This document shows, in pieces, positions 25,449 to 34,854 of a stretch of DNA of 64,000 nt. The stretch comes from Verrucomicrobiaceae bacterium (GTDB lineage Bacteria; Verrucomicrobiota; Verrucomicrobiia; Verrucomicrobiales; Verrucomicrobiaceae), in the NCBI GenBank assembly GCA_024232965.1, contig JACKQF010000007.1, positions 186,001 to 250,000 on the forward strand, given 5' to 3'. The notes under the pieces are model-generated. The model did no database searches, was not told where the DNA came from, and saw nothing but the letters and a program-made list of their open reading frames with translations. Each line of letters begins with the position of its first letter. The stretch's first letter is position 1. The position numbers and the translations under genes were made by a program.

Positions 25449-26069
25449 CTAAGGCGCGCGGCAGAAGGCGAGGTCTGACCAGGGGCCGGGGCCGGCGGTG
25501 GACATGGCGCGGACGCGGAAGACGTAGCGCTTGCCTGGGGTGAAGCCGTCGAAAAAACAGCGGCTGCGGGTGGAGCTGCGCAGATTGGTCCAGTCGTCGC
25601 CTGCCCCTTCGAGCTGGGACTGGATCTCAAACATGCGGGCGCGCACCATGGCCTTCCAGCGCAGATTGATGCGTCCCTCGCGGTCCCCGGGCTTCGCCAG
25701 AAAATTCAGCGGGGCTGGCAAGACGCCGACCGGGCTCCCGCGATCGATGGTATCGATGCCCGCCGCCACGAGCTCTTTCGCATTGCCGAGCGTCGCGGCG
25801 GAAAGGGAGGAGGCCACCTGGGTCAGGACCGTCTCCAGATGGCGACGCTGTCCATTCTTGCGGGCGAAGGCAGCACGCAGGTTTGTCTGCAGGGAACTGA
25901 CTTCAAGGCGGGAGCTTTGATACCCAGCAATCACATCCCCAAAGGTAGCGAGGTCCGGTTGCAGGCTAGGAAAGGCACCGCCGGAGCTAAGGCGCTCAAA
26001 AACCTTTCGCGCATAGGCTTCAAGTTCGGCATCGCTACGGTTACGAAGGGTGAGCTTAGGTCTGGCCAT
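25449..26069 (-). CDS. Fibronectin type III domain-containing protein
   Basis: A 206-residue protein without signal peptide from the chosen start (MARPKLTLRNRSD at 26069). The first two-thirds is helical (ELEAYARKVFERLSSGG, then a Gln/Arg-rich coil). The last 90 residues look like one FnIII-type sandwich: APLNFLAKPGDREGRINLRWKAM, FTPGKRYVFRVRAMSTAGPGPWSD. Small helical-plus-FnIII proteins like this occur in Verrucomicrobiota with no known role. An in-frame start at 26132 would add 21 residues reaching into the AT-rich island. The upstream region on this strand is T-rich and may be its leader. Confidence 0.7.
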   Translation of the reverse strand: MARPKLTLRNRSDAELEAYARKVFERLSSGGAFPSLQPDLATFGDVIAGYQSSRLEVSSLQTNLRAAFARKNGQRRHLETVLTQVASSLSAATLGNAKELVAAGIDTIDRGSPVGVLPAPLNFLAKPGDREGRINLRWKAMVRARMFEIQSQLEGAGDDWTNLRSSTRSRCFFDGFTPGKRYVFRVRAMSTAGPGPWSDLAFCRAP

Positions 26070-26099
26070 GGCAGGGTCAAATGGGCTATTTGAAGGGTC

Positions 26100-26412
26100 T
26101 TTTACCCGAAAAGTGACTTTGAAGCAATCCAATTCAATCTAGATGTCAATAATCATAAAATCGAAGACGTAAGATTCGAGACCTAAAACAAGAAAAACAA
26201 GATCAGAACCAACAAAAAAGCAAACGAATATAACAAAAGCAATCTTGAAGTTTACAATTTCAAGATACGAAACAAAAGAAACGAGATCGAACCTAAAAGG
26301 TGCTATTTGCAAATCAATATATGCAATCTAAAAGCTAATCAATACGATATAGAAGTGCTAGGCTTCAGAGTCAGATTCACTGAAGGAAGGGTCAGATTTA
26401 CCAAGAGAAGGG
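26100..26412. other. A-rich island with hairpin and short direct repeats
   Basis: About 310 bases that are strongly AT-rich and strand-asymmetric (A-rich on +) in an otherwise GC-rich neighbourhood. It contains a perfect 8-bp inverted repeat ATCTTGAA (26242-26249) / TTCAAGAT (26259-26266) with a 9-base loop. It also has two imperfect 21-base direct repeats beginning GTCAGATT at 26370 and 26391. No credible gene. It could be the leader/promoter of the minus-strand FnIII gene, or a small acquired segment. Confidence 0.6.
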
Positions 26413-26658
26413 TATGCTTGTGGTCAGGAAGGGCTCGGATCGCAGGCCTCTCCCTTTCATTCCACGGCGCCGATGCCTGCCGTGGCGGAAGGATCGGCCG
26501 GCCAAGCGCAGGCGGAGGCACGACCCGCGCAGGGTGCAGCGAATCCGGCAAGCCTCAGCAAGGCTGAGCCCGACTGGGGCTGGGAGGATCCTTGGTCAGG
26601 ATGGATTCCCCCACCCGCCAGTCCAGGCGTTCGTGTGGAGAGGCGATTGCTGCCCTGC
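26413..26658. other. Intergenic region with two hairpins
   Basis: No gene seen. Two perfect inverted repeats stand out: CCACGGC / GCCGTGG at 26462-26485 (10-base loop) and CTCAGC-AAG-GCTGAG at 26554-26568. They lie downstream of the minus-strand oxidoreductase gene and could take part in its 3' end, but neither is followed by a T-tract on that strand. Confidence 0.45.
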
Positions 26659-28109
26659 TCATACCTCGGGCAACTCAAACCCGGCGGCGTACTCTTCCTG
26701 CATCAGGGCGTTGGCTTCGGCGGCGAATTCGCCAGTGAAGACTTCGTTCAGGGGATCAAAGTCCAGCCAGGGGCCGGCGGTGATTTGGGCAGTGGCGGTG
26801 TCGATTTGATTGGCGGTGAGCGTGTCGAGGAATTGGGAGAGCATCTCTTGGCCGAATTTGTCGCCTTGCAAACGCTCGCGCACCTCGTCGTTGCTCATGG
26901 CTTTGCCGAGACGGTAGGAGGTGTTGGCGAGGTGGGACAGCGCGGCGGCCTGCTGGCCGTGATGGATATCGAGCACGTCCTTGGTGTATTTCCCGGCGCG
27001 GACGGAGTCGATGAAGTTCTTCATGTGGTCGGGGCCGTTTTGGAAGTTTTCGAACTTCATGATCGTCTTGCCCTCGTTGTCGTAGGCTTTGGATTCGGCC
27101 ACGTAACCGCCTTCGCAATGGATGATGTTGCCGGTGCGGATGCCCTTGTAGGGTGGCTCTCCGGACTTTTGGTCCATGTCCTTGGCGGGGAGGCCAAACA
27201 TGTCCATGAGCAGAGGCACGGGCTCATACGGGTGAAAGGCCATCTGGCAGTTCGCGGTCTGGCCGTCGTCGGTGTAGCCCCAGCGGCCGCCAAAACTCAT
27301 CACTCGGGAGGGCAAAGTGGCAGGGCTATCCAGCGCCCAACGTGCGACGTCGTATTGATGGGGTCCCTGGTTGCCGATATCGCCATTGCCATACGGCCAC
27401 TGCCAATGCCAGTCGTAGTGGAACTGTTTGCGCATGACGGGCATCTCGGGGCGTGGCGCGGACCAGAGTTTGTAATCGACGCTGGTCGGAGGTGGCTGTG
27501 GGCCGTCCACTTTGTCGATGCTCAGGCGCATGCCGTGCACCAGGGCATGAGAGAGCTTTTTCTTGCCGATGTGTCCCTCGTTGACCCACTGCATCGCGGC
27601 GGCCCAACCGAGATCTGAGCGGCGCTGCATGCCGTGCTGGACGACGAGGCCCTTTGCGGCGGCTTTTTCGGCGGCGGCGATGAGCTTGCGGCCTTCGATC
27701 AGATTGTGGCAGACGGGTTTTTCCACATACACATGTTTGCCATGTTGCAGTGCGGTCAGTGCAATGAGGACATGGCTGTGGTTCGGTGTGGCGATGGTGA
27801 TCGCGTCGATGTCTGGATCTGCGCAGCATTCGCGGAAATCGCGATACGTTTTCACGGTCACGTTTTTCTTGGCCAGTTCGCCCACGCGTTTGTCGATGAC
27901 TTCTTGATCGACATCGCACAGTGCGACGATACGCACGCCGGGGACGGCCAGCAGTTCCTTGATGTGACCGCCACCGCGACCGCGAAAGCCGATGACGGCG
28001 ACACGCACATCGCTATGGGCACCCAGCGGCTTTGCCCAGGCGGGAAGGGTGACGGATGCGGCCAAGGTGGTCTTGAGAAACGACGACGTGAGGAAGAGGT
28101 GGCGCTCAT
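26659..28109 (-). CDS. Gfo/Idh/MocA family oxidoreductase with twin-arginine signal (frameshift near 28076)
   Basis: An approximately 483-residue NAD(P)-dependent oxidoreductase of the secreted Gfo/Idh/MocA type common in Planctomycetota and Verrucomicrobiota. The Rossmann motif VAVIGFRGRGGGHIKELL follows the signal; EKPVCHNLIEG carries the catalytic Lys. Later blocks GNQGPHQYDVARWAL and HYDWHWQWPYGNGDIGNQG are typical of this subgroup. From ATG 28109 the frame reads MSATSSSRRRF and then breaks; one base inserted at about 28076 joins it to LKTTLAASVTLPAWA, giving a textbook Tat signal SRRRFLKTT. The alternative start in the uninterrupted frame (28142) lacks the arginine pair. Likely a periplasmic sugar or glycoside oxidoreductase. 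Confidence 0.88.
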
Positions 28110-28177
28110 GGTGGGAGTCATACGGGTCGTAGCAGACACGCATTGCAGTGGACGGGAAGTGCTTCACTTTGCGATGC

Positions 28178-29136
28178 ATGTCGCCCCTGCCAACGCTCCC
28201 TGAGATCGAAGCTGCCCAAACGCTGATCCGTCCGCTGATCCGCGAGACGCCGACGTATCGCTGGCCTTTGCTGGAGTCGGGCTTGGGTTGCGAACTGTGG
28301 CTAAAGCACGAGAACCACACGCCCGTCGGTGCCTTTAAGATTCGCGGTGGGTTGGTGTATATGGATGAACTCAAGCGGGCCGAGCCTGAGGTGCGGGGCG
28401 TCATCGCGGCATCGACGGGGAATCATGGGCAGTCGATCGCCTGGGCGGCAAAACGCAATGGTTTGCGCGCGGTCATCGTGGTGCCGCAGGGCAATAACGC
28501 GGAGAAAAATGCGGCGATGCGTGCGCTCGGCGCTGAGCTGGTGGAGCATGGGCGGGAGTTCCAGGAGGCGCTGGAGTTTTCCCGCCAGTTGGCGGCCGAT
28601 CAAGGGCTGCACGCGGTGCCCTCGTTTCATCCCTGGCTGGTGCGTGGGGTGGCGACGTATGGGCTGGAGATGTTGCGCAGCGTGGCGGACCTGGATGTGG
28701 TGTTTGTGCCGATCGGGCTCGGCTCAGGCTTTTGTGGGATCGCTGCGGCGCGGGCGGCGCTGGGCCTGAAGACGAAGATCGTGGGCGTGGTCTCCGCCCA
28801 TGCGCCAGCGTATGCTTTGTCGTTTAAGGCGGGGCGATTGATGACGCAAAGTAGCGCGACTTTGGTGGCGGAAGGGGTGGCCTGCATGACGCCGAACGAG
28901 GACGCGCTGAGGCATGTCCTGGAGCAGGCGCACGATGTCGTCACGGTGACCGATGACGAGGCGATGGCGGCGATGAGGGAGCTGGTGCAGGCGACTCACA
29001 ATATCGCGGAAGGGCCGGGGCCCTCGCCTTTGCCGCGCTGAAAAAGAATCGCGAACAGTGGCAGGGTCAGCGTGTGGCCTGCGTGCTCTCGGGCGGCAAT
29101 GCTAGCATGGCCTTGCTGGCACGCGTTCTCGGTTAG
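28178..29136 (+). CDS. Threonine/serine dehydratase-like PLP enzyme (frameshift near 29014)
   Basis: A fold-type II PLP enzyme of about 319 residues, of the threonine dehydratase/serine racemase group; it would convert Thr/Ser to the 2-oxo acid or racemise Ser. PLP Lys54 lies in PVGAFKIRGG. The substrate loop is ASTGNHGQS, and the phosphate-binding glycine loop is GLGSGF. In the given reading the protein ends early at 29041. Adding one G in the run at 29012-29014 restores EGAGALAFAALKKNREQW and the final VACVLSGGNASMALLARVLG with a stop at 29136, which is the family C-terminus. No C-terminal ACT domain, so it resembles catabolic or racemase forms rather than biosynthetic IlvA. Confidence 0.86.
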
Positions 29137-29142
29137 CCGCGC

Positions 29143-29681
29143 TTACTTTGCCTCAGGCCAATTGCCCTCGATGCGTTCGACAAAGGTGACGACGGGTTTG
29201 CCGTCTTTTGTTCGAGCTTGTAGCGGCGGCGTTCGAAGAGCTTCTTGTAGGACCAGGCGGCCTCGACATCCCAGGTGCTGGCGTCGAGTTGCTTCATGAG
29301 GCGCAGTTGCAGGACGTACACGGCGACTCGGGTTTCGGGATCGACGATGGTGTGATCGGGGCCGTTCGGGGAGAGCACATCTGCGCTGACGAAGCGCCGC
29401 CCGGTGTCCTGAAACCGTTTCATAAAGGCGACCGAGGCGGCCTTGTAATCGCCGCGAGCGCCGACGTCTCCGAGGACGATGGCGTGACTCTTCGGAACGC
29501 CGGGATTGGGGTCCGGCAGTTCCTTGATGAGTTGGCGGATGACGGCCTCGCCATCTGCGGACTCATAGAGGGCGACAGGCATCCCCTCAGAATCCGAGTA
29601 GTGGCATCCCACCAAGGCCCAGCAGGCAGCCAGGAGGGGCAGGGTGTGACGGATGGAGCGGAGGGCTGCGGCGAGAGTCAT
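29143..29681 (-). CDS. Hypothetical lipoprotein (frameshift near 29207)
   Basis: A lipoprotein of about 180 residues: signal MTLAAALRSIRHTLPLLAAC with lipobox ALVGC. ATG 29681 is preceded by AAAGGAG at 6 bases. The mature part has VLGDVGARGDYKAASVAFMKRF and RVAVYVLQLRLMKQLDAS, but I recognise no family. The given frame runs past the natural end; adding one base in the T4 run at 29206-29209 gives the plausible tail KDGKPVVTFVERIEGNWPEAK with a stop at 29143, seven bases from the convergent dehydratase stop. The beta-strand pattern could fit a small periplasmic binding or sensor domain, without firm support. Confidence 0.68.
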
Positions 29682-29761
29682 GGCGCACTCCTTTGCACGC
29701 ATTTTGCTGGCAGGCAACTTGTGGCTCTTGGCAATGCTGTGCAGCGCCTCTATGGTGCGGG

Positions 29762-31098
29762 ATGTTTGATGTTCGTGAAAAACCCAGCCAAGTGGAGACC
29801 GCCCTCCTGATTGGCGCCTACTTTGACCGTCGCGAGATTGGCAAGGCACAAGAGCTGTTGGAGGAGCTGGAGGAGTTGGTCAATACGCTGGGGATCACGG
29901 CAACTTCGACCGAGTTGGTCAATGTGCGTGAGTACAACCCGCGCTACCTGGTCGGCAAAGGCAAGGCAAAGGAGCTGATGGAACTGGCAAAGCAGCAGGG
30001 CGCGGACTGCATCATCTTTGACAATGAGCTGACCCCAGCCCAGCAGCGGGCCTGGGAGGCGGAGGCGGAACGCTCCGTGATTGATCGTCACGAGGTGATC
30101 CTGGACATCTTTTCGATGCGGGCACGCACTCGGGAGGCGCGCCTCCAGGTGGAACTGGCGCGCATGGAGTATTTCGCTGCCAAGACTGACGCGCATGTGG
30201 GCTCACCTTGACCGTCAGGGCGGTGGTGCTGGTTCTGGGGAGGCGCGGCCTCGGGTGGTTCCGGCGGTGGTGGTGCACAGGCGGCGCGTGGTGAGGGTGA
30301 AACGCAGTTGGAGGTGGACCGTCGGCTCGCCCACAAGCGCTTGGACAAGCTGCGTGCCGATCTCGAAGAGGTGAAGCGCCAGCGCGATACGATGCGGAAG
30401 GAGCGCAACCGTGTGGCGGTCGCGCACGCAGCCATTGTGGGTTACACGAACGCAGGGAAGTCGTCGCTGCTGAACTTGCTGACCAGTTCAGAGGTGCTGG
30501 CGGAAGATAAGCTGTTTGCGACGCTGGACACCACGACGCGGCGTTTGGAATTGCCAGACGGGCAATCCTTATTGGTCACGGATACGGTTGGGTTCATTCG
30601 CAATCTCCCCCACGATCTGGTGCAGTCTTTCCGCGCAACTTTGGAGGAGTCCATTCTGGCGGATTTCCTCATCCATGTGCTGGATGCGAGCTCGCCCCAG
30701 GCGGATCAACTTTTTCAAACGACCATGGAGGTGCTGGCAGAGCTCGGCGCGGGGAAAAGCGGGTGCTGCTGGTGCTGAACAAGATTGATCTCATCGATGC
30801 GGAGCGACTGGCGGAGCTGCAGCGGATGTTTCCAGAGGCGGTGCCGATCTCGATCAAAACGGGGCAGGGGATCGATGCCCTGCACCATCGCCTGCACCAG
30901 ATGCTGATCGACCGCGTCGTGCGCATGGATCTGGCGATCCTGCTGGAGCGCATGGACCTCGTCGCCTTTGCGCATCAGGAGGGCAAGGTGCTGCAAGAAA
31001 ACTACGACAACGGTCTCGCCGAGATCCAGTGCGTGGTGCCGAAGCGCTTTGAATCGCGGTTCGCTCCCTTTCTCACCGAGCCGGCGGAAGCGTCCTAG
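29762..31098 (+). CDS. hflX: GTPase HflX (three apparent frameshifts)
   Basis: HflX is a ribosome-associated GTPase that splits stalled 70S ribosomes after stress. The N-terminal domain starts MFDVREKPSQVETALLIG and has YNPRYLVGKGKAKEL and QQRAWEAEAERSVIDRHEVIL. The G domain has P-loop GYTNAGKSSLLNLL, switch/G3 DTVGFIRNLPHDLVQSFRATLEE and G4 NKIDLID. The reading is broken near 30176, at the G4 run 30237-30240 (inside the Gly-rich GxGGGG linker before GETQLEVDRR), and at the A4 run 30755-30758. Correcting one base at each gives a continuous protein of about 446 residues. The breaks are probably sequence errors, since nearby genes share them. Confidence 0.9.
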
Positions 31099-31160
31099 AC
31101 TGGGCGAGAAGATCGCGATCTTGCAAAACATTGCCGCTTCTGTCAGCGTTTCCTTTCACC

Positions 31161-31940
31161 ATGAAACGAATCGCTCTCTATCTCTCCCTGGCCATCGCCG
31201 CCATCCTGCCTGCCGTGGCAGAACCTGATCCTGCTGCCACCGTCTACGAACTGCGCATCTACACCACCAATGAGGGAAAGTTGCCCGACCTGCTGGCCCG
31301 GTTTCGCGATCATACCTGCCGAATTTTTGAGCGCGTTGGGATGAAGAACATTGGTTATTGGGTGCCGGTGGATGAGGAGAATGGTGCCTCCAACACTCTG
31401 ATCTACGTCATTTCTCACGCCAGTCGCGACGCGGCCACCGCGTCCTGGAAGGCCTTTGGCGCTGACCCCGAGTGGCAGGAGGCACGCAAGGCGAGCGAGG
31501 CCAATGGGAAAATTCTCGCGAAGCCGCCGGTATCCATCTTCATGACTGCGACCGATTTTTCTCCAGCGCTGAAGATCGACGCCGCGAATCCCGAACGGAC
31601 ATTTGAGTTGCGCACCTACACCACCCCTGAAGGGAAGTTGCCTGCCTTGCATGCGCGTTTCCGCGATCACACGATGGCTCTGTTTGCCAAGCACGGCATG
31701 ACCAACGTGATTTACTGGGAGCCGACCGATGCTGACAAGGGTGCAGGGACCAAGCTGATTTACCTTTTGGCCCATGCCAGCAAGGAAGCGGGTCTGGCCT
31801 CGTTCGGTGCCTTCCGCCAAGATCCCGATTGGATCGCTGCCAAAGCAGAGTCTGAAAAAGACGGATCGCTGACGATCGCCGGCCCTGAAGGTGTGAAGAG
31901 CATCTACATGAAGCCGACGGATTTTTCCCCAATGAAGTAG
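31161..31940 (+). CDS. NIPSNAP family protein, two domains, secreted
   Basis: A 259-residue protein with a signal peptide (MKRIALYLSLAIAAILPAVA) and two tandem NIPSNAP ferredoxin-like domains. Domain 1 has VYELRIYTTNEGKLPDLLARF; domain 2 has FELRTYTTPEGKLPALHARF. Each domain repeats the RFRDHT, NIGYW/NVIYW, and S..A...SW/F pattern. NIPSNAP proteins are dimeric alpha-beta barrel proteins whose biochemical role is unknown; secreted double-domain forms are common in Verrucomicrobiota and Planctomycetota. ATG 31161 is preferred because it begins the signal peptide. Intact in a stretch where neighbours are frameshifted. Confidence 0.88.
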   Translation: MKRIALYLSLAIAAILPAVAEPDPAATVYELRIYTTNEGKLPDLLARFRDHTCRIFERVGMKNIGYWVPVDEENGASNTLIYVISHASRDAATASWKAFGADPEWQEARKASEANGKILAKPPVSIFMTATDFSPALKIDAANPERTFELRTYTTPEGKLPALHARFRDHTMALFAKHGMTNVIYWEPTDADKGAGTKLIYLLAHASKEAGLASFGAFRQDPDWIAAKAESEKDGSLTIAGPEGVKSIYMKPTDFSPMK

Positions 31941-31941
31941 G

Positions 31942-32721
31942 TCACGGAGCGCCGCTGCTGCGCTGTCTGCGGACGGCGCGGCCCAGCGGCACGCCGATGC
32001 AGATCGAGAGCAGAATCGAGGTCAGGATATCGCTCGGATAGTGTTGGTTGCGCTGCATGCGGGACCACGAGATTGAGGCTGCGGCGATCAGTGTCGGAAC
32101 GCCGACCACAGGGGCTACAACGGCTAACGGCATCGCCATGCCAAAGGCGGTGGCGGTGTGTCCGCTGGGGAAGGACTGATATCTGGCCCGGAAATCGGGG
32201 CCGTGGAAGGCTGGCGGTTGCCCGGAGGTCGGGCGTGCCCGTCCGGTGGCGAAACGGAGCGTCGTGGCGATGCTCCCGCAGAAAACGGTGCCAAGTACAC
32301 AGGCGATGGCGACCCGCCGCCAGTGCAATGATCGGCGATACTTCGACCAAGCATAGATCAGGACCACAACGCCGAGATTGAAGCCAAAGAGATCTCCCCA
32401 CCAGCTCAGAAACATGGCGAGATTCCGCAACAGATGGGGCGAGTGAGAGAGACCTGCGTGGGACACCTCTGACAGCAGGCTGATGTCATGGGGCATCACG
32501 CAACCAATGATGCCGATCAAGGCGGAGGAGATGAAAAGAACCCAGCCAATCCAGTGGGATCGGCAGCGTTTGATGGCGGCGATGGTGAGCTGACCTGCAT
32601 CCTTGCCATGCGCCTGGATTTCTTCCGTGATGGCGGTGAGTCCGTGACGGATCGGCCCCGGGATCTTAGCCCAACAGCGTCTCACGTTTTCGACATCGTG
32701 CGGGGAGATCCAGTGCGGCAT
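31942..32721 (-). CDS. PAP2-superfamily phosphatase, membrane-bound
   Basis: A 259-residue integral membrane phosphatase. All three PAP2 motifs are present in order: RFATGRARP (motif 1 tail with conserved Arg-Pro), SFPSGHTAT (motif 2), and SRMQRNQHYPSD (motif 3, with catalytic His and Asp). Five to six transmembrane helices surround them. Substrates of this group are phosphatidic acid, undecaprenyl pyrophosphate or PgpB-type lipids; which one applies is not clear. The N-terminal 50 residues are cytosolic and charged. The stop is 2 bases from the convergent NIPSNAP stop. Confidence 0.9.
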   Translation of the reverse strand: MPHWISPHDVENVRRCWAKIPGPIRHGLTAITEEIQAHGKDAGQLTIAAIKRCRSHWIGWVLFISSALIGIIGCVMPHDISLLSEVSHAGLSHSPHLLRNLAMFLSWWGDLFGFNLGVVVLIYAWSKYRRSLHWRRVAIACVLGTVFCGSIATTLRFATGRARPTSGQPPAFHGPDFRARYQSFPSGHTATAFGMAMPLAVVAPVVGVPTLIAAASISWSRMQRNQHYPSDILTSILLSICIGVPLGRAVRRQRSSGAP

Positions 32722-32893
32722 GAAGTTACGAATGGGGGTGGGTTCGGCTCATGGTGGCGGTATCTGGAATCGATTCAAGGCAGCGCTTTGGATGTGCGCC
32801 AATTTGGTGCGCTTTTCTCCTGTTTTTACAGCTTTGCTGTGCGATTGTATTTGAACACCGCGCTCTGCCGTGGTTCTGAACTGACCTAACTCC

Positions 32894-33851
32894 ATGTCCG
32901 CACCGTCTCAATCCCCGGAGCCGGCGCGTCCCATCCATCGGCTGATGCCGCGTCTAACCACCGCGGCGCGCTGGTGTGGACGCGCAATAAGTTCCTTGCC
33001 GGCTTTGCCCTGGCTCTTCCTCTCGTCATCACCTGGTGGATCCTTTTTCGATCTACAACCTGCTCCATGGTTGGAGCGAGCCGCTCGTTCGTTACTTCGT
33101 TGATCTGGTCAATGAAATGGCGGGCAACCAGGTGCTGGACGCCACCAATCCTACCTTTGAAAAGGTGGTGCACTTCATCGGAGTGATCATTCCCATCGCC
33201 TTCCTCGTGGCCTTGGGAGTCATGGCAACCAATGTCATCGGGGTGCGGGTCGTTGCGCTTTTTGAGAGACTATTGCTCAACATTCCGGTCATTGCCTTCA
33301 TCTACAAATCCCTGAAGCAGGTCATTGATGCCTTCAAAAGCCTGGGTGGCGGTCAGAACTTCAAGCGCGTCGCTTACATCGACTATCCGGTGCCTGGCAT
33401 GCGGATGATCGGCTTTGTGACGGGCCAGTTCACGGATCGTGTGTCTGGTAAGGCGATGACCTCTGTGTTTCTCCCGACCGCGCCGAATCCGATGACGGGC
33501 CTGCTTTTGGTCGTGGATTCTGAAAAAGTCACCGATGCGGCGATGACGCTGGAGGAGGCGACAAAGATGATCTTCTCGGGTGGTCTCCTGCCACCCGGTG
33601 GGTCTGTGCCGCCTCTCAATCAACGTCCTACAGACGCTGCAGAACCTGCTGAGATCGCGCCTGCTGATGCCATTGACACGGAGTCTGCGCACGAGGAACT
33701 CTCCGCATTGAAGTTGCCTCCTGGCCTGCCACGTGCAGAGGACTTTGACTCTGGAGACCCAGACATCCTTGCCAGTATTGACGAGGTGGAAGGCGTCCGC
33801 AGTGGCGGTTCCCGCAACTGGTTGTCTGCGCTGCCTTGGTTTAAGCGCTGA
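32894..33851 (+). CDS. DUF502 domain-containing membrane protein (two frameshifts near 32970 and 33046)
   Basis: An approximately 319-residue DUF502 protein when two breaks are bridged. Frame 1 gives the start MSAPSQSPEPARPIHRLMPR; a second frame gives TRNKFLAGFALALPLVITWW, the conserved first transmembrane helix; the third gives IYNLLHGWSEPLVRYFVDLVNEM and the second helix IPIAFLVALGVMATNVIG. A GRRVVxxFExLLxxIPVxxxIYxxxKQ-like block (VVALFERLLLNIPVIAFIYKSLKQ) follows, as in all DUF502 proteins. The C-terminal 80 residues are an acidic Pro-rich tail. The second break is a probable lost T in the T5 run at 33042-33046. Function unknown; the family is found in plants and bacteria. Confidence 0.82.
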
Positions 33852-33859
33852 ATCGGCGC

Positions 33860-34734
33860 TTAGTTCGACTTAGCAACCGGTGCGGCGAAGATCGCCGTGC
33901 CGCCCTCTCCCGGAATAATGCGGGTGCTGGCGCGGCCTGTCGTTTCGAGCCGTGATGGCTGCGTGAAGAGTCGCATGATCGTGCTGGCATCAGCGGCGCG
34001 ATGTTCGCGTCCTTTGCCCTGGATGCGGGGCCAACCCATGAAGGTGATGAGGTTTTGCCGGGCTCAAACACCGCCTCCTCGCTCTGGCCTCGATAGACCT
34101 GCTCTGCGGGCACGCCGACGAGGTGAAAATCCACGGCTCCGTTGGCCACCATTTTTGACATGGAACCGCCGGTGCCGTTGTAAACCACGAGCCGATTCGT
34201 CTTGATGACAAAGTCTGTTGATTCCACCACGACGTGACCGGAAAAGACCACCGTCTTGGCGTTCAGGTCAAAGTTCGTCGCCGAATCTGCCGTGATGTGA
34301 TAGCCCTGGCCATCCTGCACTGGCGCGAAGGTGGGTGGCTCGTCAGCGGCGCTGGAGGATACCCGGGCGGCGGAGGATTTGTCTTGGACCCGTGCGGCAG
34401 GTAGGGACTGGTTCCGGCTTCGCCCTACGTCTCCAGCACGACCTCCCATGGGACGGGAAGCGGTCGCGTTCTGGGCCTCATTCTGGGCCAGTTTTTCCGC
34501 TGGGGCATAACGTGGGAAAGTAGCCTGGGGCCACTGGGGCACCGTGATTTCACCAGCGGTGTCATTCGGCTGGGGAGGGAGAGAAGGTGGGAGCTCCCGG
34601 GCCGCCTGCTGCTGGGCGCTGGCTGCTTGCGCCGCTGCATCGGCACCGCCGGGCTTCCGGTTGTATCCGACGTAAGCCGCTGACGCCGCGATCAGGGCGA
34701 TCTGCGCCGAGATGATGTATGTGGTGGCTGGCAC
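33860..34734 (-). CDS. LptA/OstA-like periplasmic protein (frameshift near 34051)
   Basis: A protein of about 292 residues with an N-terminal anchor (IISAQIALIAASAAYVGY), a long Pro/Ala/Gln-rich linker (about 30-140), then an OstA/LptA-like beta-jellyroll region: YHITADSATNFDLNAKTVVFSGHVVVES, VIKTNRLVVYNGTG, VANGAVDFHLVG. LptA-fold proteins bridge lipopolysaccharide transport; anchored versions resemble LptC/LptA-domain proteins. The frame breaks at about 34051. With one added base the C-terminus reads TLITFMGWPRIQGKG and ends PVAKSN at 33860, completing another strand pair. GTG 34734 is the start used; no in-frame ATG precedes the anchor. LPS-export role is inferred from fold only. Confidence 0.72.
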
Positions 34735-34854
34735 GCTAGTACAGATTGGAGGTTATGGCTCAATTCAAAAGAGCTCCTTATTTATCTAAAGTTTAACAAT
34801 TATTAACATTATGTCAATATTTGAGTTTTTGACCACTTAATATCTTAGGTGACT
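34735..34854. other. Short AT-rich intergenic spacer
   Basis: 120 bases, notably AT-rich between 34775 and 34850 (for example TTAACAATTATTAACATTATG). It separates the efflux operon from the LptA-like gene, both on the minus strand, and probably holds the promoter of the latter. No hairpin terminator is evident. Confidence 0.5.

Noticed and set aside
26473..27618. 381-codon open frame antisense to the Gfo/Idh/MocA gene
   Set aside because: The minus-strand protein has all family motifs; the antisense frame has none.
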